Shown: piece by piece, positions 1-6,700 of the stretch
How the letters are laid out: every line of letters starts with the position of its first letter
How positions within the stretch are numbered: the stretch's first letter is position 1
Assembly: GCA_024408105.1 (NCBI GenBank)
Contig: JAKSVG010000007.1
Coordinates: forward strand, 1 to 36,222
Source of the DNA: Bacilli bacterium
GTDB taxonomy: Bacteria; Bacillota_I; Bacilli_A; RFN20; CAG-826
Direction: 5' to 3'
DNA: 36,222 bases
Made by a program: the position numbers and the translations under genes
Notes under the pieces: generated by a model
What the model saw: the letters and a program-made list of their open reading frames with translations, nothing else
Databases searched by the model: none
Told to the model about the DNA's origin: nothing

Positions 1-28
1 CTTTGACCAACTATTCATTGTATCAAAG
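1..28 (-). terminator. possible tRNA-Ala terminator hairpin, cut by window edge
   Basis: Bases 1-6 (CTTTGA) pair with 23-28 (TCAAAG), and an inner CAA/TTG adds three more pairs across a small internal loop. On the minus strand this lies 15 nt past the 3' end of tRNA-Ala. Any U-tract would fall outside the window, so the terminator role is inference. Confidence 0.3.
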
Positions 29-42
29 TTAGAGTGGCATTT

Positions 43-118
43 TGGTGGACCTGACGGGGATCGAACCCGCTACCTCCTCCATGCCATGGAGGCGCTCTCC
101 CAGGTGAGCTACAGGCCC
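43..118 (-). tRNA. tRNA-Ala (anticodon GGC)
   Basis: A 76-nt cloverleaf read on the minus strand. The acceptor stem GGGCCTG pairs with CAGGTCC and contains the G3:U70 wobble that is the alanine identity element. The anticodon stem CCTCC/GGAGG encloses a loop with anticodon GGC, the T-arm carries GGTTCGATCCC, and the 3' CCA is encoded. It is the left boundary of an accessory islet. Confidence 0.95.
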
Positions 119-259
119 ATGAATAAATATAATACAGCATATATTGCTAGATTCAATATATATGTTTAAAATCTTCAATTTATTTCAAAATTCTTGAATT
201 CCCACCACTAAATTAAGAAAGGGGGGATTCCTTAATTAAAAAATAACTGATGTTACATA

Positions 260-514
260 TTAACACTTAGCAGTTATTCGGTTATACCGAACAACTGAAT
301 TTTCATCCAATTCATGCTCTTCTAAAATATGTTTTATATGTTCAGAAATATTGCTTTTACTAGATTGATACAGTTCAGCAATATGATCTTGAGATAGCCA
401 AATGGAATAACACCATTGCTTGCTTTTCATTGATAAACAAATATTCAGTATTCGGATGCAATCCATCAAAAGATGGGCTCGACTGAAATGATACGCCATC
501 AAGAGAATACTCAC
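260..514 (-). pseudogene. RhuM-family N-terminal fragment
   Basis: An 84-codon frame opening with GTG. Only residues about 39-80 look like a real protein: WLSQDHIAELYQSS followed by SEHIKHILEE and ELDENSVVRYNR, which matches my recollection of the DNA-binding-like N-terminal block of RhuM-family proteins (intact members are several hundred residues). The first 38 residues do not resemble the family, and the frame stops right after the conserved block, so both ends appear lost. It lies next to tRNA-Ala and downstream of the acyltransferase on the same strand. RhuM proteins occur on islands and plasmids and their function is poorly known. I read this as a decayed remnant; a short functional DNA-binding protein is less likely. 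Confidence 0.6.
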
Positions 515-519
515 ATCCT

Positions 520-552
520 TTTTTTATGTTTAAAATAATTAAACATAAAAAA
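520..552. repeat. 14-bp perfect inverted repeat
   Basis: 520-533 and 539-552 are perfect reverse complements (14 bp) around a 5-nt AATAA loop, between the acyltransferase stop and the RhuM remnant. The outer six pairs are a T-run/A-run, so the hairpin carries a U-run in whichever strand is transcribed. It may act as an AT-rich terminator, but the U-run is inside the stem rather than after it. Confidence 0.6.
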
Positions 553-559
553 TCTGTCT

Positions 560-1648
560 TTACTTAATATGTATTGCTTTTCTTATATATTTAATTTTAC
601 TTATAAAATAAGTAATTATATACGATAAAACGATGATAATAACGTATATTAACAAAAAATATAACATTGGATGAATGTTTAACTTATCAGGAGTTAACCA
701 CACTCTAGTAAAAATTTCTAAAATGAGCACATGAACCATATAAACTCCAAACGACCCATTTGATAAGAATGAAAGGATTTTAGAATTGTGCGTTTTATCT
801 TTACAAAGACTGGTTATAAGTAGAAACACTGCGCTTCCATAAAGAATTACTGGTAGCGTTAAGTCAGCAGACAAGTAATTTCTAATACTAGGAATATCAT
901 TATAAACTAGTTGAATTGTAACAATCTGGGCAATAAGAGCAAGCAATCCAACAATATATATAACAATTCTATATGGCTTTTTAATTTCAAAATTATCAAA
1001 TAACCAGCCTAATAAGAAATACGCAATATAACCACCTAAACCTTCTAAATGAAATTTACTTACAAAAGTAGTAAATAGAGTTGGGTGATTTTCTGAATTA
1101 ACCACAAATACATTAAGAGTCTTCATTAAAAATGTATATATAATCGCTGCTACAACAATTCCAACGACATATTTAATGTTCTCTTTTTTAACAAAGAGTC
1201 TAAAAATAGGTAGCATCAAATATAATCCGAACACCATAAACATATACCAAAGGTGAGGATAGTCAGATCCTTTGAAGGTCAATACATACTCAATAAAATT
1301 TTTAAATTCGATAGGTTGATGAGTCAGTGCAGGAAGTATCACTGAATAAAACAAAGCATAAAAAGCTAGCCATCCAACAAGTAATAATCCTACCCAAAGT
1401 AAAGATTTCTTATAAAAAGTTTTTACATCAAATGGTTTTTCTTCTTTTAAAAGCAAAGCACCTGAAAGCATCACAAAAAGAGGAATACATGCTCTGCAAA
1501 TTCCATTGGGAATATTGCCCATTTGAAATTCTAGTGTTGATGTATCTGGAAATTGAATTACCAAAAATGCAGATACATGGCACATTAAAACTAGAAAAAT
1601 TGCAACAGTTCGAATAATGTCGTATCTTAGAATTCTTTTCTTTTCCAT
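560..1648 (-). CDS. membrane acyltransferase (acyltransferase-3 family)
   Basis: A 362-residue integral membrane protein of the acyltransferase-3 (OafA/WecH-like) family, which transfers acetyl or other acyl groups to cell-surface sugars. The family hallmark is at the N-terminus: RYDIIRTVAIFLVLMCHVSAF, with Arg13 and His24, the histidine being the expected catalytic residue. About ten hydrophobic segments follow through to residue 350, with an external loop near residues 90-125. I place the start at the ATG at 1648 because similarity begins there; the frame stays open 22 codons further upstream with no family-like sequence. The Shine-Dalgarno is weak (ATAGGT). No glycan biosynthesis genes are adjacent, so the substrate is unknown. 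Neighbours are mobile or decayed genes, which suggests horizontal acquisition (inference). Confidence 0.85.
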   Translation of the reverse strand: MEKKRILRYDIIRTVAIFLVLMCHVSAFLVIQFPDTSTLEFQMGNIPNGICRACIPLFVMLSGALLLKEEKPFDVKTFYKKSLLWVGLLLVGWLAFYALFYSVILPALTHQPIEFKNFIEYVLTFKGSDYPHLWYMFMVFGLYLMLPIFRLFVKKENIKYVVGIVVAAIIYTFLMKTLNVFVVNSENHPTLFTTFVSKFHLEGLGGYIAYFLLGWLFDNFEIKKPYRIVIYIVGLLALIAQIVTIQLVYNDIPSIRNYLSADLTLPVILYGSAVFLLITSLCKDKTHNSKILSFLSNGSFGVYMVHVLILEIFTRVWLTPDKLNIHPMLYFLLIYVIIIVLSYIITYFISKIKYIRKAIHIK

Positions 1649-1738
1649 ACCTATAATTATCAAGTAGTTTTTTGAAAAAATCCATAAGTAAAACATCCTA
1701 TCAAAGATAAGCAAATAAATTTTTCTCTAATTTAAGCA

Positions 1739-2359
1739 CTAATCAGAGATATTTGATGTATAATTTTGCCCTGTTTTTAATAAAGCCCAAACAATTCTAA
1801 GTATCTTTCTAGCAGTATGTGTTAATGCACATATTGCATGTTTGCCCTCATTCTTTTTCTTAGAATAATATTCTGCTAATTCAGTGGAATGAATTCTTGA
1901 TTTTTCAGCTGCTTGAAATAAAGCATATCTTAACAATGGTGATCCTCTTTTCCTAACACCACCTCGTTTTTCCACTGTCCCTGACTGATAAATTCTTACA
2001 TCTAATCCAGCAAACTTAATCAATTTATCAGGAGTAGGAAATTGAGAAATATCACCTATTTCACCTATAAGCAATCCTGCTAAACGATATCCAATTCCTG
2101 GAATAGTTATTAGGTTTGGGTATGTTTCATCTATTAATGGCTCTAATAACGAATTTAATTCATCATCTTTTTGTTTGATTATCCTTAATTCGTTTACTAA
2201 TTGAAAAATAATAGTTTCCGTTTCTTTAAACGCAACACCAATTGATGTTTTAGCTATTTCTCTTAGTAATGTAAGACTTAACTTCTGTCGAGAACTGTAA
2301 AAGAACAGTCTCTTTTGCTTTTGAGAGTGCAACTTTCTGTGCTTCTCCGCCAAAGACAT
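1739..2359 (-). pseudogene. truncated IS110-family transposase
   Basis: 206 codons carrying the C-terminal (transposase_20) part of an IS110-family recombinase: NLITIPGIGYRLAGLLIGEIGDIS at 82-105, FAGLD at 116-120, YQSG at 124-127 and KRGSPLLRYAL at 137-147. These elements normally encode about 300-450 residues, with an N-terminal RuvC-like DEDD domain before this part. That domain is absent: family-like sequence begins only near residue 27, the preceding basic stretch looks out of frame, and a stop lies three codons before the ATG. It cannot be an active recombinase as it stands. Intact IS110 elements recombine with a structured RNA encoded in a non-coding end, so the flanking DNA deserves attention, but no intact ends are visible. 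Confidence 0.85.
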
Positions 2360-2385
2360 TCTTGTTTTTTAAAGCCTCAACACAG

Positions 2386-2430
2386 ATTTGATATGTAGCT
2401 TTAATATAAATAACTTATATTTGATATGTA
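2386..2430. repeat. 12-bp direct repeat pair
   Basis: ATTTGATATGTA occurs at 2386-2397 and 2419-2430, 33 bp apart, just upstream (minus strand) of the transposase remnant. A related ATTTGATGTATA lies near the transposase 3' end, around 1750. These may be leftovers of element ends; no function can be assigned. Confidence 0.5.
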
Positions 2431-2448
2431 TTATTAATCAATCATTCT

Positions 2449-2498
2449 ATAAACCCACAATACCAAATCAATAAACCCGACAAAAACACAATAAACCC
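2449..2498. repeat. three spaced copies of ATAAACCC
   Basis: ATAAACCC at 2449-2456, 2471-2478 and 2491-2498 (GGGTTTAT on the minus strand), roughly two helical turns apart. This spacing suits a protein-binding array or decayed insertion-sequence DNA. No role can be assigned. Confidence 0.45.
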
Positions 2499-2580
2499 TA
2501 TTAAAATTTATGTTCTATTCGATTTACAGTAGTCGCTATTAAACGAAGATTTTTCTAGTTCAAACCTATTAAATATCTGT

Positions 2581-2624
2581 AAAAAAAATAAATAATACAG
2601 CACTGAATTTTGTATCAATGCTGT
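2581..2624 (-). terminator. intrinsic terminator downstream of DUF3800 gene
   Basis: On the minus strand a 10-bp stem (2615-2624 with 2597-2606, one G-U pair) with an 8-nt loop is followed by a U-rich tail including eight consecutive Us. It lies about 140 nt after the DUF3800 stop and is the likely end of that transcript. Confidence 0.75.
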
Positions 2625-2640
2625 TGTTTACTTATGTGTT

Positions 2641-2688
2641 GTAATGAAGATGATAGTTTTTGAAGATGTGTGTAATGAAGATGATAGT
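2641..2688. repeat. two 17-bp direct repeats in the DUF3800 3' region
   Basis: GTAATGAAGATGATAGT occurs at 2641-2657 and 2672-2688, a 31-bp period, each copy preceded by ATGTGT. Both copies lie between the DUF3800 stop and its terminator, so they would be present in the mRNA. Two copies are too few for a CRISPR array. Confidence 0.6.
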
Positions 2689-2766
2689 ATCTTTATTAAT
2701 ATAATATTAATACTTTTTGCAACTTCGCTATTATATCCACCCTTGTGACGTCTCAGAAAAATATAA

Positions 2767-3447
2767 TTAAAATTTCCTAGTTTCAATAAACTTTATATAG
2801 TCCTTATAAATTTTGCGTTTCTTCCCAAAAAATAATTCATCGCTTCTTGTTAAAGTGCCATTACAGGCTCTATACCAAATTAATTCCATAAATCCAAGCA
2901 TATCAGCCGCTTGCATAAATGGTGAATCTTTTTGTTTTGTTGGAAGATATGAACCATTTTTGAAAACAAACTTTATAGAAGCAGAAAGAACTCCGCTTAA
3001 AAACGCTTGTCCACCATCATAATGAACCCTAATTGTAGAAAATTTATCGAAATAATCTTTGTGAGAATTTAATAAAGAAATTATAGAATCGGTTACTCGC
3101 TCACATAGTGATTTATCTTGATAAACTTTTTTATCAATAATTGCATTAAAAAACTGATATTTCGCTTTCATAGAAAAGAAAAACATACATCCAAAAAGAC
3201 TTTGTCTTTCTCCTACAATAAGTTCCTTATATGGACGTTCTTTTCTAACCAAGTTTCCTGTATGTACAAAATGATTACCACCATTTAATTTAGAAAGTTT
3301 CTCATTAAAGTTTTTAATAGCGCCATCATTAAGACTGCATGATTCAACACAAACAAACGAGACGATATAAAGTGGATTATCAGCACTATATACCGATTGA
3401 TCGCCTGTTTCATCAATGTAGATGTCTAATTCTCTTGCTAATTTCAT
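2767..3447 (-). CDS. DUF3800 protein (predicted RNase H-like fold)
   Basis: 226 residues. The N-terminus LDIYIDETGDQSVYS (Asp12, Glu13, Asp16) is the DUF3800 signature, HYDGGQ (Asp144) lies in the middle, and MQAADMLGF (Asp182) near the C-terminus supplies a late acidic residue. DUF3800 is grouped with RNase H-like nucleases, so a metal-dependent nuclease activity is plausible but unproven here. I start it at the ATG at 3447; the frame is open back to 3579 but runs through a structured RNA element and a terminator and lacks family similarity. There is no Shine-Dalgarno: the ATG follows the RNA hairpin's U-rich tail by about 10 nt. It lies in an islet with mobile-element remnants. A defence or selfish role is only a hypothesis. 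Confidence 0.85.
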   Translation of the reverse strand: MKLARELDIYIDETGDQSVYSADNPLYIVSFVCVESCSLNDGAIKNFNEKLSKLNGGNHFVHTGNLVRKERPYKELIVGERQSLFGCMFFFSMKAKYQFFNAIIDKKVYQDKSLCERVTDSIISLLNSHKDYFDKFSTIRVHYDGGQAFLSGVLSASIKFVFKNGSYLPTKQKDSPFMQAADMLGFMELIWYRACNGTLTRSDELFFGKKRKIYKDYIKFIETRKF

Positions 3448-3456
3448 AAGGTAAAT

Positions 3457-3514
3457 AAAAGCGGGAATTCTTCCCGCACTTCGATGGACCACCAGAGATC
3501 CAATCCCTGTGCCC
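3457..3514 (-). ncRNA. candidate ~58-nt structured RNA upstream of DUF3800 gene
   Basis: Read on the minus strand, a TATAAT box (3523-3518) would start transcription near GGGC at 3514-3511. The RNA can fold as: GCAC (3512-3509) with GTGC (3479-3476) closing a multiloop; AGGGAT/ATCTCT (3508-3503 with 3499-3494) with a 3-nt loop; a short UGG/CCA hairpin; then a strong GCGGGAA/TTCCCGC hairpin (3477-3471 with 3467-3461) followed by TTTTATTT. Two bases (3477, 3476) are claimed by both the closing stem and the last hairpin, so the folds compete. Structured RNAs named DUF3800 motifs have been reported near DUF3800 genes; whether this belongs to one was not tested. It may be a separate small RNA or a regulatory leader. 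Confidence 0.6.
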
Positions 3515-3517
3515 AAC

Positions 3518-3523
3518 ATTATA
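3518..3523 (-). promoter_or_regulatory. -10 box for the DUF3800-linked RNA
   Basis: A perfect TATAAT on the minus strand, 4-7 nt before the GGGC at which the candidate RNA begins. No good -35 is seen at 17 bp; TTGCGA lies 20 bp upstream, inside the preceding terminator. Confidence 0.45.
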
Positions 3524-3530
3524 TTAATAT

Positions 3531-3557
3531 AAAAATCCCCTATTCGCAAGAGGATTT
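3531..3557 (-). terminator. terminator of the polC-tRNA transcript
   Basis: On the minus strand AAATCCTCT (3557-3549) pairs with AGGGGATTT (3541-3533), nine pairs with one G-U, a 7-nt loop, and a run of Us. It lies 11 nt after the tRNA-Arg CCA end. Confidence 0.8.
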
Positions 3558-3567
3558 CAAATCTAAG

Positions 3568-3644
3568 TGGCGCGCTCAAGACGATTCGAACGTCCGACCC
3601 TCTCCTTAGGAGGGAGATGCTCTGTCCAGCTGAGCTATGAGCGC
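3568..3644 (-). tRNA. tRNA-Arg (anticodon CCT)
   Basis: A 77-nt cloverleaf on the minus strand: acceptor GCGCTCA/TGAGCGC, anticodon stem TCTCC/GGAGA with loop CTCCTAA (anticodon CCT, reads AGG), T-arm GGACGTTCGAATCGTCT, discriminator G, encoded CCA. It follows tRNA-Pro by 5 nt and is followed by a terminator. Confidence 0.95.
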
Positions 3645-3649
3645 AATAA

Positions 3650-3725
3650 TGGTCGGAGCAGCGGGAATCGAACCCGCCACCTCTTGGTCCCGAACCAAGC
3701 GCACTACCAAATGTGCTATGCCCCG
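3650..3725 (-). tRNA. tRNA-Pro (anticodon CGG)
   Basis: A 76-nt cloverleaf on the minus strand: acceptor CGGGGCA/TGCTCCG with C1:G72, anticodon stem CTTGG/CCAAG with anticodon CGG (reads CCG), T-arm GCGGGTTCGATTCCCGC, discriminator A, encoded CCA. Its first base is one nucleotide past the polC stop codon, so it must be excised from the polC mRNA or driven from within polC. Confidence 0.95.
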
Positions 3726-3726
3726 A

Positions 3727-6700
3727 TTAGTCTTCAAATGACTCTAAACCAAATTCGAATAAAGACATTTGATCTGTTTCACCAAGTCCATCCAAAACTC
3801 CAAGTTTAGCAAGATCTTCAACATTTGTGGAGTTAAGTTTTGTTCTTTTTAATAAATCTTCCTTGGTTGAAAATTTACCTTGTTCACGAGCTTCTACAAC
3901 ACTTATAGCAGCACTATCACCTAATCCATCAAGAACAGTAAATGGAGGTATTAGGCATTTATTCTCTCTATCAACAACAAATTCGGTTGCTTTTGATTTA
4001 TATAAATCAATATTAGAGAATTTATATCCACGTTCGCACATTTCAATAGCGACTTTAAGCATAGAGAATAAATCCTTTTCTTTAGGAGAGATTTTTTCAA
4101 CGCGATTATTCTTTTTACGTTTAATTTCTTCATATCTTTGAATAATCGCATCAAGACCTCCAAGCATAGCATTTATATCATATGCCTTGCATCTAACTGT
4201 AAACCAAACAGCATAGAATTCAAGTGGATAATATACCTTAAAATATCCAACACGAACAGCCATAGTAACATAAGCAACAGCGTGAGCCTTAGGGAACATG
4301 TATTTAATCTTATTACATGAATCAATATACCAATCTGGAATATTATTAGCTCTCATAATTTCTTCGTATTCAGGTTTAAGTTTTTTACCTTTACGCACAT
4401 CTTCCATAATCTTAAACGAGACGTTATTTGGAAGTCCTTTTTTAATTAGATAAGTCATAATATCATCACGGCATCCAATAACTTCGCGAATCGTACATGT
4501 ACCATTTCTAAGTAAATCTTGAGCATTGTGGGCCCAAACATCAGTGCCATGAGCTAGACCAGCAATGATAACTAAATCTGCAAATGATTTTGGCTTAGCA
4601 TCTAAAAGAATATCATTACCTGTTTCAGTACCAAATTCAGGTAAGCCGGCTGCGCCAGTAATTGCTTTTAAATAATTGCCATTTCTATTTAATGCTTTAT
4701 CTGTCGAAAATAAAGAAATAACTTTTGCATCATTTAATGGAATGGTTAAAACGTCAATGCCAGTCATCTCGGACATAAGGCGCAATGCCATTGGATCTAA
4801 GTGACCTAAAAGGTCAAGTTTTAATAACGTTTCATGAAGAGCATTGTAATCTAAATGCGTAGTAAACCATGATGAATTTTTATCTTCAGCAGGATATTGG
4901 ATAGGAGTGAAATCATAGATTGACATTCCCTTAGGCAAAACAACAATGCCTCCAGGATGCTGACCTGTAGTTCTTTTAACATCGACGCAATGAGAAGCCA
5001 TATATGCAATTTGTTGACCAGAAATTTTACTAACAGATGCTTTAGCTTCTTCTTGAGCAGATTTATCAAATCTTCCAAGTTCTCGCATATATTTATCTTC
5101 GTAATAGCCACGAACATAGCCAAATGCTGTCTTATCAGCAACAGTTTCAATTGTTCCTGCTCTAAAGACATTTTCTTCACCAAAAACAACTTTTGTATAA
5201 TCAAAAGCTCTTTGCTGATAATCACGTGGGAAGTTTAAATCAATATCAGGAACTTTTTCTCCATCAAACCCTAAGAATGTTTCAAAAGGAATATTTTGAC
5301 CATCATGAATCATTTTCGTGTGACAATGAGGGCACACTTTCTCTGGCAAATCATAGCCAGATAAAATGTTTGGATCATCAACAAACTCATAATGTTTACA
5401 ATTTGGGCAACGATAATGAGGAGACAAAGGATTAACTTCAGTAATGCCAAATAGATGAGCAGCAAAAGAACTGCCAACAGAACCTCGAGAACCAACCATG
5501 AAACCGTGTGAATTTGCTTCTTCAACAATTCTTCGAGCAATATAATATGTGACAGAATAACCATGACCAATAATACCATTAAGTTCTTTATCGAGTCTTT
5601 CTTTTATAAACTCAGGAATTGGATCGCCAAAATATTCCTTAGCTTTTTGCTCAGTTACATTTCTTAGTATTTCTGGAGATCCTTCAATAACTGGCTGTCT
5701 AAGAACATTGTCTATAGGGATAATTTCATCAATCATATCAGCGATTTTATTTGTGTTAGTGACAACAATTTCAAATGCTTTATCTTTGCCTAAAAATTCA
5801 AATGCATCAAGCATTTCTTTTGTGCTTCTATAATGTTGATCAGGCGAAGGAACATTCATTCTTAAATGAAGAGGGTGAGGTTTTCCACCTACTCCATTTG
5901 CAGAAATATAAACGTCGCGAGTTAGTTTATCACTTGGATCACGATAATGGACATCGCCTGTAGCAACAATAATCTTTCCTTCTTCAGATGCAGCTTCAAT
6001 AATATCTTTTAGATATTTTTTTAATGTATCTTCATTATCTATTGAACCACGATGTATTAAATACGAATAATTTGCAGGAGGTTGAATCTCAATATAATCA
6101 TAGAAGCGGATTGCTTTTTTTAAATCTTCTTTTGAACGAGTTAATGCGGCATCAAAAACGTCGCCATTAAAGCATGCAGATCCAACTAATAAGTTAGAAC
6201 GATTTAATTTAATCTCACTCATAGGTGTTTTTGGAACATCAGCAAGATATTTAATATTTGAATCGGACACTAATTTATATAAATCATGTAATCCGGCTTT
6301 GTTTTTACATAAAACAGTTACGTGAGCAGGCCTGAGATGCTGATACATAGTTGTTGTAACTTTGAATTTAGCTAAATCTGAATGTTTTAGTTCAAAATTA
6401 TCCGAAGTCAATCTATTTAACATCGCAATCCATACATCATTAAGAACTTCCGCGTCAAAGTCTGCACGGTGAGCTTCATCTTCATTATAGATACTTAACC
6501 CCAAATTTCTGGATAATGAACCAAGATTGTGATAACGAGCTTCTGGAAACATATACCTTGACAAAGATAATGTATCGATGGCTGGGTTTTTAATCGGACC
6601 TTGCCCTTCATTTCGCAAAGCTTCATTAAGCATTCCAACATCGAATGTAATATTATGAGAAACAATAATTGAATCACCAAAAAACTCCATAATTTTAGGC

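Larger units (their letters stand above)
2360..2766. other. 407-bp AT-rich non-coding stretch with short repeats
   Basis: No convincing gene. It contains a 12-bp direct repeat ATTTGATATGTA (2386-2397, 2419-2430), three copies of ATAAACCC spaced 22 and 20 bp apart (2449, 2471, 2491), a minus-strand terminator (2581-2624), and two 17-bp direct repeats (2641-2657, 2672-2688). The part from 2360 to about 2580 sits 5' of the transposase remnant and may be decayed insertion-sequence DNA. The part from 2625 to 2766 is probably the 3' untranslated region of the DUF3800 transcript. Confidence 0.6.

Noticed and set aside
211-238. Hairpin AATTAAG/CTTAATT near the tRNA-Ala gene as a terminator
   Set aside because: Seven weak A-T-rich pairs with a 13-nt loop and no U-run on either strand.
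2449-2688. Possible CRISPR array from short repeats
   Set aside because: Repeats are 8-17 bp with two or three copies and no regular spacers, and no cas genes are present.
3448-3579. 44-codon N-terminal extension of the DUF3800 protein
   Set aside because: It would read through the tRNA terminator and the structured RNA; DUF3800 similarity starts at 3447.
3568-3725. tRNA-derived att repeat for the accessory islet
   Set aside because: I could not find a second copy of the tRNA-Arg 3' end within 1-3500 by eye, and there is no integrase.
3567-3809. 80-codon plus-strand frame across the tRNA genes
   Set aside because: It is antisense to tRNA-Arg, tRNA-Pro and the polC end; its protein is the translated reverse of structured tRNA genes.
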